64,000 bases of DNA, from positions 62,001-126,000 of the forward strand of contig NZ_JTEV01000019.1 in the NCBI RefSeq assembly GCF_000786105.1, read 5' to 3'. Position 1 is the first letter of the stretch; every line of letters starts with the position of its first letter. The notes below the pieces were generated by a model, which was given only the letters and a program-made list of their open reading frames with translations, did no database searches and was not told the origin of the DNA. The position numbers and the translations under genes are program-made. Positions 36,842 through 45,084 of the stretch are shown piece after piece. This DNA is from Bdellovibrio sp. ArHS (GTDB lineage: Bacteria > Bdellovibrionota > Bdellovibrionia > Bdellovibrionales > Bdellovibrionaceae).

Positions 36842-38278
36842 TTACTTTACACCCAGGCTTTTTAGCTTTTCTTTAGCCGTAGCGACTTCGTTCGTACAAG
36901 AAGGGAAGTTTCTTTGGATGCTCGAAATAATATTAATTTGGGATGAAATCTCACTGGACGCCTCATCCGCAGTATCTTCCGCCCCACGCTTTGGTGCAGG
37001 CCCCAATGTCATTAAAGATTGGTTGGCGCGATTCAAAGCCGCCTGCAGACTTGCTTGTTTGGAGGCCAGTGTTTTCAAGTTTTCCTGCATCTTAGTATAG
37101 GCAGTTTGCATTTGTGTCTGAGAGCGCGTGCCTAAATCAATAACACTTTGAAGGGCATCTGATTTTTCTTTAACAGACGCCTGCTTCATTTCTTCCAGTT
37201 GCGAAGAAGCCAAATTCAAGCTGTTTTGAATCTCATCAAAGCTTGATTGAATATCCGCAATTTGTTTAGTCAATTCGTCTTGTTCTTGCTTTTTGGATTC
37301 ATTCAAAGCGACACGTTGTTGGTCAAAGGCATCCATACAATCGTTGTAAATATTAATAAGCTCCTGACGCTTTTTCTTCGCTTGAGCAATGTGATTTGCA
37401 CTAGTGGCGGAAGAAACACTGTCATAAGATTTTTTCGCGTCGTTAACGGCTTTCATGCAGGCGCGCTTACCAGAAGCCTCTGTCATAGCAATCATTTTCA
37501 ACGCTTTATCACGTTGTGATTGAACCAATTGGCCACGCAGCTTTAAGATGTCAGATCCCTTTTTGCGCATTTCTTCCTTAGCTTGATTTTGGCTTGAGTT
37601 GAAATCAGCGATGCGCTCGCGCTCTTTTGTGTCAATTTCAAGGGATTTTGCCTTGTAGTCCTCTTGTGCTTTGGTCAGAGTCTCTTGGATTTTATCCATC
37701 TCTTTTTGATAGTCTTCCTGAATCTGAGCTTTGTCGTCGTTCAGCTCCGCCAGTTCTTTTTCAGTGTCTTTGATCTCTTTTTGAATATTGTTTTTTTCTG
37801 TAAAGTAATCGCGGCCGTTCATTTGTGGGCAAGCGTTGCTGATATTTTGTAAGCCTGTCGCCGCTGTTGAAGACATTCCAAGGACCGTGGCGAAAGCGGC
37901 CGTTGTGTCGAAAGAATCTTCGCCAGAAGCTGTCGCACAAGACTTGGCTTTGGAAATACAGTCTTTTGCGGACCCAAGTCCCGCTTTCTTACAAGCCTCA
38001 CCGATTTTTTCTTCGGCTCTGTCCATTTTATCACGAGCGTCGCGGCACTCATTATAAGTAGGCGCAGCGTAGGGATAGGTCGTGATCGTAGGGACCGTTG
38101 AAGCTTGCGGTTGCTGCTGCTGTTGTCCTGAGGTGTTGTTTTGAGTCGTCGGACTGCCGTTTCCAGAAGCTCCCGAGCCCTGAGCTAATGCTATAGAGGA
38201 AAACAACGATGTGGCGGTAATAAAGTTGATAAAGATTTTGACAACTGTTCTGTCCGTTGTGCGTGAAATCTTATTCAT
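36842..38278 (-). CDS. Secreted coiled-coil protein
   Basis: A 478-residue exported protein of unknown function. The ATG at 38278 is preceded by GGGAGGA and gives a signal peptide ending near SIALAQ. A Gly/Ser/Asn/Gln-rich linker follows (GSGASGNGSPTTQNNTSG, QQQQQPQ), then a cysteine-bearing helical segment (ACKKAGLGSAKDCISKAKSC) and about 250 residues of charged heptad-like coiled coil (KDTEKELAELNDDKAQIQED and similar). It has the same general build (signal peptide, low-complexity linker, Cys-rich helices) as the 21883 protein. An elongated periplasmic or surface protein is likely. No close neighbour in an operon. Confidence 0.72.
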   Translation of the reverse strand: MNKISRTTDRTVVKIFINFITATSLFSSIALAQGSGASGNGSPTTQNNTSGQQQQQPQASTVPTITTYPYAAPTYNECRDARDKMDRAEEKIGEACKKAGLGSAKDCISKAKSCATASGEDSFDTTAAFATVLGMSSTAATGLQNISNACPQMNGRDYFTEKNNIQKEIKDTEKELAELNDDKAQIQEDYQKEMDKIQETLTKAQEDYKAKSLEIDTKERERIADFNSSQNQAKEEMRKKGSDILKLRGQLVQSQRDKALKMIAMTEASGKRACMKAVNDAKKSYDSVSSATSANHIAQAKKKRQELINIYNDCMDAFDQQRVALNESKKQEQDELTKQIADIQSSFDEIQNSLNLASSQLEEMKQASVKEKSDALQSVIDLGTRSQTQMQTAYTKMQENLKTLASKQASLQAALNRANQSLMTLGPAPKRGAEDTADEASSEISSQINIISSIQRNFPSCTNEVATAKEKLKSLGVK

Positions 38279-38397
38279 TTGATTCCTCCCCGATGAAAAT
38301 AGGTGATGCAATACCAGTACCAATTATCGGCAGGGATGAACAAAAGGTTTACGTATCAAAATGAGAAAGTGGGTGAAGTATGCTGCGATCTTCAAAT

Positions 38398-38432
38398 ATA
38401 AAGAGCGATGAAATAGTCTCGTCGCTCTTTAT
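38398..38432 (-). terminator. Probable terminator of mscL
   Basis: ATAAAGAGCGA and TCGCTCTTTAT form an 11-base perfect stem with a 13-base loop, about 50 bases past the mscL stop on the minus strand. The following T run is weak (TTTATATTTG). Confidence 0.5.
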
Positions 38433-38479
38433 GGCAGAAACCCCTTATTCTTCTACGGATGACCCTTTTGGGCTGCAGC

Positions 38480-38914
38480 TTATGCAGCCTGGGGACTTCC
38501 GCAGTGAGCACACTTGCGAGCTTTCGAGGGAATAGTTGAAAGACATTCGGGGCATTCTTTACTATTCGGCGGCGGAGGAACTTCTTCCTTTTTCATTCTG
38601 TTCGCAATGCGAACAATCAGAAAGATCGCAAAGGCCACGATCAAAAAATCCAAGACAACATTCATGAATAGTCCGTAATTAATAGTAGCGACTCCCGCTT
38701 TTTTTGCTTCTTCAAGAGTTGCGTAGTGCTCACCATTAAGCGCCAGGAATAAGTTTGAAAAATCCACTTTGCCTGCGCCAATGCTAATCACCGGAGTCAG
38801 AATGTCAGAAACAAAGGAAGAAACGATTTTGCCGAAGGCGGCGCCGATAATAATACCGACTGCCAGATCTAAAACGTTTCCTCTCATTATAAAGGCTTTG
38901 AATTCCTTAAACAT
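38480..38914 (-). CDS. mscL: Large-conductance mechanosensitive channel with zinc ribbon tail
   Basis: MscL is the inner-membrane safety valve that opens on hypo-osmotic shock. The 144-residue protein has the N-terminal helix (FKEFKAFIMRGNVLDLAVGI), the pore helix with IIGAAFGKIVSSFV, the periplasmic loop and the second helix (NVVLDFLIVAFAIFLIV). After the cytoplasmic helix a C-terminal CPEC...CAHC unit (ECPECLSTIPSKARKCAHCG) forms a likely zinc ribbon, found in a subset of MscL proteins. Its ATG has GGAC sequence upstream. The neighbouring DUF481 gene is on the same strand 16 bases upstream. Confidence 0.95.
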   Translation of the reverse strand: MFKEFKAFIMRGNVLDLAVGIIIGAAFGKIVSSFVSDILTPVISIGAGKVDFSNLFLALNGEHYATLEEAKKAGVATINYGLFMNVVLDFLIVAFAIFLIVRIANRMKKEEVPPPPNSKECPECLSTIPSKARKCAHCGSPQAA

Positions 38915-38930
38915 GGGGGGTGTCCTTTCC

Positions 38931-39656
38931 CTAAAATTTCGCCACCAGATTCATTGTTGTTGTGGTTGTCGTGTATTTGCCACTGACAGAAGGAACATTT
39001 TGATATTGTAAAAGATAAGCGAGCTTCAAAGAGAAAATCGAATTTAACATAATGTTCAAAGAGGCTTCGGTGTTTGCAAGGTAAGCATCAGGTTCTGTGA
39101 AGTTTGGCAAATACTCAGCCCAATACTTGAACGACAAGGTTTTATCCAGAGTTCTGTTGTATTCCGAATAGACACGGCCAAGGTTGTCATGAAGAGTTCC
39201 GCCCGCAGTGGGCAGGGTTTTTTGATAGCGATAACCGGCCTCGAGTGTCCATTTTGTTTCATCAGTTTTAACAAGGAAGTATTTAAGACCCGCGTCCGTA
39301 GAGTCCCTTTGTAAATAGCCGTTGAAGATATCACTTTCCGCTTTTTGACCTACGTAAACACTTAAATAATCGGCAAGTTGATGCTCGTAGCGGACACCGA
39401 TTTCCCAATTGCGCGCACTTTCGACACCCAAAGAATTTGTCTTAAGATATCGACCGAAAGCAGCATAAAGATTCTTTTCAATAGTGTATTCTGTTTTTGC
39501 CTTTGCGTTGTACGATTCAGAATCGTTGTTTCCGCTAACAATGATGGCGCCGGCCTCTGCCTCGCCTTTCCAAGGTGGTGGCGGATTTTCTTGTGCCATC
39601 GTCGCAAGAGAAAATAGAAATGCTAAAGCTATCAGCGTGAAACGTACTGCTCTCAT
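38931..39656 (-). CDS. DUF481-type outer-membrane protein
   Basis: A 241-residue exported protein with a signal peptide ending near ATMAQE. The mature part fits the DUF481/YdiY family of putative outer-membrane barrels: GEAEAGAIIVSGNNDSESYN near the start, then alternating strands with WxxGVRYEHQL and EAGYRYQKT, and a C-terminal Phe (LVAKF). Family members are induced by salt in some bacteria, and mscL follows by 16 bases, so an osmotic-stress link is possible. Function not known. Starting ATG at 39656. Confidence 0.78.
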   Translation of the reverse strand: MRAVRFTLIALAFLFSLATMAQENPPPPWKGEAEAGAIIVSGNNDSESYNAKAKTEYTIEKNLYAAFGRYLKTNSLGVESARNWEIGVRYEHQLADYLSVYVGQKAESDIFNGYLQRDSTDAGLKYFLVKTDETKWTLEAGYRYQKTLPTAGGTLHDNLGRVYSEYNRTLDKTLSFKYWAEYLPNFTEPDAYLANTEASLNIMLNSIFSLKLAYLLQYQNVPSVSGKYTTTTTTMNLVAKF

Positions 39657-39771
39657 CGTAAAGCCCCTTCAATTTATGTAACCACTTTAGTTTCAATTCA
39701 CAATGGGACCAAGAAAAAATTGATGAGAACGGGAAGAATTTCTGTTAGCTTCTTTTGCGAGGTTTGTAGAA

Positions 39772-40026
39772 GTGCAAAAAGGTTTCAATTCAGATATCAC
39801 CGTACGCGGACAGAAATATCATGTACAAACAGAGGACTGGGGTTTACAAAATCCTTTCTTAGTCAGTCGTATATTCTGTAATGGTGCCGTGATGAAGACA
39901 ATTAAAACACCTTACGACTCTGTTTTAAGAATGGGGTCCAACCGGACTGAAGAGGCCATCAAATTGGCCTTGCGCCGACAACACTCGACGATCATTGATA
40001 CCCTGATGGCGGGGGGGATGCCCTAA
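39772..40026 (+). CDS. Small conserved protein upstream of ftsEX
   Basis: An 84-residue protein starting with GTG at 39772 behind GAGG. It contains FNSDITVRGQKYHVQTEDWG, NPFLVSRIFCNGAV and KTPYDSV, a compact pattern that I associate with conserved hypothetical proteins of delta-group bacteria. No signal peptide or membrane helix, so it should be cytoplasmic. Fold and function unknown. It precedes ftsE by 83 bases in the same direction, so cotranscription is possible but not shown. The last codons contain a G7 run. Confidence 0.72.
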   Translation: MQKGFNSDITVRGQKYHVQTEDWGLQNPFLVSRIFCNGAVMKTIKTPYDSVLRMGSNRTEEAIKLALRRQHSTIIDTLMAGGMP

Positions 40027-40109
40027 CCGGGGCGAAAAGTTTCATTTCAATACAAAACCTCGACTTCCGGCGAGTATTCATCCCTGCGAGTCTTTCATAA
40101 GATAAAGGG

Positions 40110-40772
40110 ATGATTGAATTCTCTCACGTCTATAAGACTTATCCCGGCCCGGTTCACGCATTAAAAAATGTTGATTTGCGCATCGACAAGGGCGAATTCG
40201 TTTTTCTAACGGGACCCAGTGGTGCCGGGAAGACAACGCTTTTCAAAATGATTTCCGCGTATGACATCGCCACTTCGGGTGATGTGAAAGTAGCGGGGCA
40301 TGATCTTATTTCAATCAAAGACGGACAAATTCCCTTATTCCGCCGGAAAATTGGCGTCGTCTTTCAGGATTTCAAGCTCTTAAAAGATCGAACAATCTTT
40401 GAAAACGTGGCTTTGCCCTTAGTCGTTCGTGGCGATAAACCCCCAGCAATTGCCCGTCGTGTGTCTGAAGTTCTGGAACAAGTGGGACTGTCTCACAAGC
40501 ACGATCAATATCCCGATTATATTTCTGGCGGCGAACAGCAGCGAACCGCGATCGCGCGCGCGATTATTCATCAACCCGGCGTTTTGATTGCCGACGAACC
40601 TACGGGCAATCTTGATCCGCGTTTAAGCGAAGAAATCATGGATCTGTTAGAGCGTGTTTGTGCCCAAGGAACCACAGTCTTTGTCGCCACCCATGACCAC
40701 GAAATGGTGAAGCGTAGGAACAAACGCACATTAGAGCTTCGTGATGGAATGATTGTCGGGGATAAAAAATGA
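40110..40772 (+). CDS. ftsE: Cell division ATP-binding protein FtsE
   Basis: FtsE is the ATPase of the FtsEX complex at the division septum, which couples ATP hydrolysis to murein hydrolase activation. The 220-residue protein has Walker A (GPSGAGKTTLFKMIS), Q-loop (VFQDFKLL), signature (YISGGEQQRTAIARAI) and Walker B (VLIADEPTGNLDP). It opens with MIEFSHVYKTYPG, as usual for FtsE. Start ATG at 40110 has a weak AAGGG site. Stop overlaps ftsX by four bases (ATGA). Confidence 0.96.
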   Translation: MIEFSHVYKTYPGPVHALKNVDLRIDKGEFVFLTGPSGAGKTTLFKMISAYDIATSGDVKVAGHDLISIKDGQIPLFRRKIGVVFQDFKLLKDRTIFENVALPLVVRGDKPPAIARRVSEVLEQVGLSHKHDQYPDYISGGEQQRTAIARAIIHQPGVLIADEPTGNLDPRLSEEIMDLLERVCAQGTTVFVATHDHEMVKRRNKRTLELRDGMIVGDKK

Positions 40773-41662
40773 GGTCTTCACAAAAAAACCTTGCCCTAAA
40801 AATATCTACGCTGGTTGTTGTTACTGCTTGTTTTGCGGTGATGGCTTCGGGCCTTCTGATTTCGCAAAATTTTAAAAATATTCTGACCCTGTGGGGAGAA
40901 GACGTACAAATGACCGTCTATCTTTCCCAAGATCTTTCTGAGCAGGGCCGGCTGTTTATCGAAAAGAAGCTAAAAGAGTCCGGCAAAATTGGCGCCATCC
41001 AACTTGTTAATCAAGAGAAAGCTCTTAGCGACTTTCGTGCGCAGATGGCAAGTTATGCCCCGGATATTTCACAGGATGAAGAGCTTTTAAGACTAATTCC
41101 TGCCAGCTTGCAAGTCAGCCTTGCTGCCGATGTCAGTCCTGCTGAACAAATTCAGGTTCTGCGATCACTTGCCAGTGAGGTCAAGGGACTGGAGGGAGTT
41201 GATGAAGTCAGCTACGGCCAGGATTGGGTTGAAAAATACTCCTCGTTGGTAACAACGATCGAAGCGACATTCAGTCTTTTGGGCTTTGTGATTTTGGCCG
41301 CCGCACTCTTTGTCATATCAAATGCCATTAGAGCTTCGATTCAGAATAGAAAAGAAGAAATTGTGGTTCTTGAGATGATCGGAGCCACTCCTAGCATGAT
41401 TCGCAAGCCATTTATGGTTGAAGGTGCTGTGCTTGGATTCAGCTCTTCGGTGCTCGGGTTGATTTTTTGTCTTTTGTTATTTACGGCCCTCAAGAGCTTT
41501 TTAACAACTCGGCTCAGCTTCCTTCAGCTGGGTGAGCATATTCACTTTATCAGCCTTTCTTCTTTGTTCTTTTTTATCGTTGCGGGAACCAGCCTGGGTT
41601 CTTTGGCTTCCTATCTGTGTGTACGCCGTCTTAATGACGGCTATGCGGGAAGTCGGGTGTGA
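40769..41662 (+). CDS. ftsX: Cell division protein FtsX
   Basis: FtsX is the membrane partner of FtsE and contacts the murein hydrolase activator in the periplasm. The 297-residue protein has one N-terminal helix (TLVVVTACFAVMASGLLI), a periplasmic domain of about 130 residues (VQMTVYLSQDLSEQGRLFIE), then three further helices with the family stretch NRKEEIVVLEMIGATPSMIR between the second and third helix. Length is typical. It overlaps both ftsE and the next gene by four bases, so all three are translationally coupled. Confidence 0.94.
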   Translation: MRSSQKNLALKISTLVVVTACFAVMASGLLISQNFKNILTLWGEDVQMTVYLSQDLSEQGRLFIEKKLKESGKIGAIQLVNQEKALSDFRAQMASYAPDISQDEELLRLIPASLQVSLAADVSPAEQIQVLRSLASEVKGLEGVDEVSYGQDWVEKYSSLVTTIEATFSLLGFVILAAALFVISNAIRASIQNRKEEIVVLEMIGATPSMIRKPFMVEGAVLGFSSSVLGLIFCLLLFTALKSFLTTRLSFLQLGEHIHFISLSSLFFFIVAGTSLGSLASYLCVRRLNDGYAGSRV

Positions 41663-42780
41663 CTTTGGCGCTGACGCGAATTCTTGTGGCAATATGTTTC
41701 CTTGCGACGGTGACGACAGAATCTATGGCGTCGACGGCAGCGGATACTATTGCCAAAGACTTTGAGGCTCAGAAGAAGAATATTGAGGACGCAGAACTTA
41801 AACAGCGCCAGGTTCTTTCAGCTCTTTACCAATTGAACAAAAAAATTAAAAAGATTGTCACCGAGAAAGGCGACCTATCCCAGCAGCGCGCGTTTCTTGA
41901 GGTGAATATTCGCAACCTCACGCAAAAAGTCGAGGAACTTGATCAGCGTTCGCGATCGCAGAAGGCTCTTTTGGCTGAAAGGCTACGAGCTATCTATAAG
42001 CTGGGCGGCCCTTCAGTGGCTCGATTTCTATTTTCTTCAGACAGCTCAGCCTCTTTGGAAAGAAATTTGAAAATCTTGGGGATCGTGGCGGCGCGGGATC
42101 TGGATCTTATCAAAAATTATGGTCGGGATCTTAAAGAGCTACAGAATAAAAAACAAATGCTGGCCCAGCGATTAGACAGTTTAAGAGCGATTGAAAATAA
42201 AATCCTGGCTCAGGAAAAACAGTTTCGCAAAGAACAGGATCTGAAAGGGCGCCTTCTTGACGGCATTCGCAAGAACAAACTTTTTGCGATCAATAAAATC
42301 AATGGTCTTCGGGAAAAGTCCTTGCAGTACAATATTGACGACGCTGGACTTTTTGATCTTCTTTTTAAACCATCATTCGCCGATCACAAAGGAGCTTTGC
42401 CTCAACCTCTTTCCGGCGTCGTGACACAAAAATTTGGACTTATGAAAGGGGAAGATCACCCCTATACTATATCGCACAAAGGAATTTTTATTTCTGCGGC
42501 AAAAGGCAGTCCTATTAAATCAGTTTTTGAAGGACGTATTTCATATGTTGGCGAACTGCCCGGCTTCGGCAAGACGGTGATCGTGGATCATGGCGACCAT
42601 TATTACACCGTCTATGCGCATGCCGAAGAAGTGAAGGTGAATTTGGGTGATGAAATCACTCAGTCACAAGTGCTCGCACAGGTGGGTGAAGCTGCCCGCG
42701 AAGGCAACCCTGGATTGTATTTCGAAATTAGACATTTTTCCGAACCCTACGACCCGCAGCAGTGGATGAAAGGACTCTAA
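41659..42780 (+). CDS. envC: EnvC-like murein hydrolase activator (degenerate LytM)
   Basis: A 373-residue exported protein, beginning with GTG at 41659 inside the ftsX stop. A signal peptide is followed by about 220 residues of coiled coil and a C-terminal LytM/M23 domain. The metal ligands are changed: HKGIFIS where active enzymes have HxGxD, and LYFEI where HLHF is usual, so it should not cleave murein itself. This matches EnvC, which is held by FtsEX and activates amidases at the septum. No amidase gene lies in the window; the target enzyme is elsewhere. Confidence 0.9.
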   Translation: MTLALTRILVAICFLATVTTESMASTAADTIAKDFEAQKKNIEDAELKQRQVLSALYQLNKKIKKIVTEKGDLSQQRAFLEVNIRNLTQKVEELDQRSRSQKALLAERLRAIYKLGGPSVARFLFSSDSSASLERNLKILGIVAARDLDLIKNYGRDLKELQNKKQMLAQRLDSLRAIENKILAQEKQFRKEQDLKGRLLDGIRKNKLFAINKINGLREKSLQYNIDDAGLFDLLFKPSFADHKGALPQPLSGVVTQKFGLMKGEDHPYTISHKGIFISAAKGSPIKSVFEGRISYVGELPGFGKTVIVDHGDHYYTVYAHAEEVKVNLGDEITQSQVLAQVGEAAREGNPGLYFEIRHFSEPYDPQQWMKGL

Positions 42781-42786
42781 AACACT

Positions 42787-44166
42787 ATGCAATCATTGAA
42801 ACGCTACTGGAAAACCTACATCCTGGGATTCGCTCTTTTGCTGACTCTCTTTATAATGGCCGAGACGGGCTTTCAGATTCGAGCCTTCGCACAAGAGCGA
42901 TACGCTGATCTTCAGAATTTCTCGAAGGTTCTTAATCTGATCCAACAGTACTACGTCGAGCCCGTTGATACCAAGAAGCTGGTTTATGGCGCTATTAAAG
43001 GAATGTTGCGAGAGTTGGATCCGCATACGAACTTCATGCCTCCGGATATTTTCAAAGACTTTGAAACCGAGACCAGCGGTGAATTCGGTGGTCTAGGAAT
43101 TGAGATCTCTATTCAGAACGGTGTTTTGACAATTATTTCACCCATTGAAGACGCTCCTGCTTGGGAAGCCGGTATCAAAGCGGGTGATAAAGTCATAGCA
43201 GTCGATGGTCATAGCACGAAAGGTGTGAGCCTGGTCGAAGCCTCGCAATTAATGCGCGGCAAACGGGGCAGTAAAGTCATCCTTCGTGTCGTTCGTGATG
43301 GCGAAGATAAACCACGCGATATCACTGTGACGCGAGGAAGTGTTAAAATCAAATCTGTAAAATACACAGATTTAGGCGATGGTTTTGCTTATGTGAAAAT
43401 CACGAGCTTTATTGAGAACACCGCGAAGGATCTGCAAAAAGCGATTGAAAAGCACATGAAAGAAAACAATGGAAACACGGCGGGCCTTTTGATTGACCTG
43501 CGCAGAAATCCTGGCGGTCTTTTGGATCAAGCCGTTAAAGTTAGCGATATGTTTCTTAAAGAAGGAACGATCGTTAGTACGATCGGACGCAATAAAAACG
43601 ATAAAGAGGTGGCTGTCGCAACTCGCCGCGGACAATACACAAACTTCCCGGTTGTGATTCTTGTGAATGAATACACGGCCAGTGCGAGTGAAATTGTTTC
43701 GGGGGCTTTACAAGACAACAAGCGAGCATTGATCGTCGGTCAAAGAACGTTTGGCAAAGGTTCTGTTCAGTCTGTGATTAAGCTTGGCGATGGCAGCGGC
43801 TTGAAGTTGACGGTAGCACGTTACTACACTCCAAGTGGTATTTCCATTCAGGCAGAGGGCATTCATCCTGATATTGAAATCGATGACGTCGATCCGGAAG
43901 CATTTTCCAAAGCGGTCGTAAAATCTCCAACGACACGTGAAGGAGATATCGCGGGACACTTGAAAGGTGATCGAGAAAAAGCGGCTGAAAAACTTGACAC
44001 AAAACAAAGTGCTGAAGAAGGCGCATTGGCTTGGTGGAAAGATGTAGGTTCAAAGAAGGAAGAAAAGTTGTCGCCACGCGAACAAATTTTCAAAAGAGAT
44101 TATCAAGCATATCAGGCATTTAGCTATCTTAAAGCATGGGGCACATTGAAGGCCTTGACGCGCTAG
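42787..44166 (+). CDS. C-terminal processing protease (S41 family)
   Basis: A 459-residue periplasmic protease with an N-terminal membrane helix (LGFALLLTLFIMAETGF), PDZ domain (GLGIEISIQNGVLTIISPIE, AGDKVIAVDG) and S41 catalytic core. Catalytic Ser is in TASASEIVSGAL and the Lys in GQRTFGKGSVQSV, both present. Such proteases trim or degrade periplasmic proteins with hydrophobic tails, often murein hydrolases, and are commonly found after envC. It follows the EnvC gene by six bases. The C-terminal 70 residues are charged and helical. Confidence 0.93.
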   Translation: MQSLKRYWKTYILGFALLLTLFIMAETGFQIRAFAQERYADLQNFSKVLNLIQQYYVEPVDTKKLVYGAIKGMLRELDPHTNFMPPDIFKDFETETSGEFGGLGIEISIQNGVLTIISPIEDAPAWEAGIKAGDKVIAVDGHSTKGVSLVEASQLMRGKRGSKVILRVVRDGEDKPRDITVTRGSVKIKSVKYTDLGDGFAYVKITSFIENTAKDLQKAIEKHMKENNGNTAGLLIDLRRNPGGLLDQAVKVSDMFLKEGTIVSTIGRNKNDKEVAVATRRGQYTNFPVVILVNEYTASASEIVSGALQDNKRALIVGQRTFGKGSVQSVIKLGDGSGLKLTVARYYTPSGISIQAEGIHPDIEIDDVDPEAFSKAVVKSPTTREGDIAGHLKGDREKAAEKLDTKQSAEEGALAWWKDVGSKKEEKLSPREQIFKRDYQAYQAFSYLKAWGTLKALTR

Positions 44167-44186
44167 TTATTGCTTCTGATGTTTAG

Positions 44187-44234
44187 AGGCCCTACTCTAC
44201 GCCCACAGCAAAATGTGGCAGGCAGAGGGGGCCT
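44187..44234 (+). promoter_or_regulatory. Hairpin covering the ribosome-binding site of the 44238 gene
   Basis: AGGCCC(ta)CTCT(ac)GCC.ACA pairs with TGT.GC(a..)AGAG(g)GGGCCT to form a long bulged hairpin. The 3' arm holds AGAGGGGG, the only Shine-Dalgarno candidate for ATG 44238. It could act as translational control or as a weak terminator for the protease gene; a T run is almost absent. Confidence 0.5.
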
Positions 44235-44237
44235 TTC

Positions 44238-44801
44238 ATGTTGAAGGTGATGACTTCAATTCTATTATTTACTTCCATAGCATCTGCAGAATACGTGGGT
44301 TTCTCGCGTGGAAACGAACTGTCAGCGACGCCTATTTCTGGCACCGTGCGAGTTATTTGCAGCGGTTTTAATGGCAGCGGCTCGGCAGTTTACACTTGTC
44401 GTGACACAGCTTTGAATCCCGCAGCTTATGATTATTTCGTCGGACCTCAAGACTCCAGAACCGATCGAGTCGAACTAACAGCAACGCATGCCGACGGCTC
44501 GACACGCTCTAAAACTATGGAATACGATGGTTACCGAGGAAAAAGCAAAGAGGCTTTCAATCTTTGGATCTCTACTATTTTTCAGAAGCCGCTCTTGGAG
44601 ACCGGAAGAAATACAATTCGGTTCCGCGTATTTAGTCGAAATATTCAGCCAATGGCAGAAGGCACATTCATCGCTACAGTTAAACGAGATGCCGCCCGCC
44701 AATGTCCCACGGCTCAGTATACATCTTCTGATATTAATGACTGCAGCTCGCAGTATTCTATCTGTCAAAGATACTTTGAAGAGTACAATAACTGTCAATA
44801 G
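44238..44801 (+). CDS. Secreted protein of unknown function, Cys-rich C-terminus
   Basis: A 187-residue exported protein. The signal peptide (MLKVMTSILLFTSIASAEY) is clear. The mature part looks beta-rich, with an immunoglobulin-like strand pattern (GTVRVICSGFNGSGSAVYTC, RDTALNPAAYDYFVG, RFRVFSRNIQPMAEGTF). The tail has four closely spaced cysteines (QCPTAQY, DCSSQYSICQ, NNCQ). Family not recognised. The ribosome-binding site lies in a hairpin (44187-44234) and the stop codon lies in another (44790-44819). It is 71 bases after the protease gene. Confidence 0.7.
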   Translation: MLKVMTSILLFTSIASAEYVGFSRGNELSATPISGTVRVICSGFNGSGSAVYTCRDTALNPAAYDYFVGPQDSRTDRVELTATHADGSTRSKTMEYDGYRGKSKEAFNLWISTIFQKPLLETGRNTIRFRVFSRNIQPMAEGTFIATVKRDAARQCPTAQYTSSDINDCSSQYSICQRYFEEYNNCQ

Positions 44802-44819
44802 ATTCAACTATTGGCAGTT
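44790..44819 (+). terminator. Hairpin over the stop codon of the 44238 gene
   Basis: AACTGTCAATAG and CTATTGGCAGTT form a 12-base stem with one wobble pair and a six-base loop, followed by TATTG. The stop codon of the 44238 gene is within it. Its T run is short. Confidence 0.5.
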
Positions 44820-45011
44820 TATTGAAAGCTCAGTTCCCGCAATTTCGATGTAAGTATTCATAACTTCACTTTCGGTGAAGAAGCTCTGTCCATCGGACTC
44901 GCTCAATCGAAATTCTTTTAAGCTCACCAAGAAGGCGACGATTTCAACATCTTCAACTGTGGCGCAGTTTTTATTGCCGACGATTGCTGTCGAGGCAGGG
45001 GAGGGACGCTT
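44808..45011 (-). pseudogene. Open reading frame without a start signal, possible gene remnant
   Basis: On the minus strand a frame of 68 codons is open from AAG at 45011 (just after a TAG) to TAG at 44808. Its translation (KNCATVEDVEIVAFLVSL, KEFRLSESDGQSFFTESEV, ending AGTELSINCQ) looks like real protein, but there is no ATG with a ribosome-binding site near its beginning; the only starts are internal TTG, GTG or ATG codons. It could be the 3' remnant of a decayed gene or a chance open frame. Low confidence. Confidence 0.3.
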
Positions 45012-45034
45012 CTAAATATCTTATCGGGAAAATA

Positions 45035-45063
45035 AAAAAGGCCCCCTTGTGGGAGCCTTTTTG
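45035..45063 (-). terminator. Terminator of tig
   Basis: AAAAAGGCCCCC and GGGAGCCTTTTT pair with one mismatch around a four-base loop, 22 bases past the tig stop on the minus strand, with T and A runs on both sides. Confidence 0.85.
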
Positions 45064-45084
45064 CCTTTAAGAAAGGTGGGAAGC

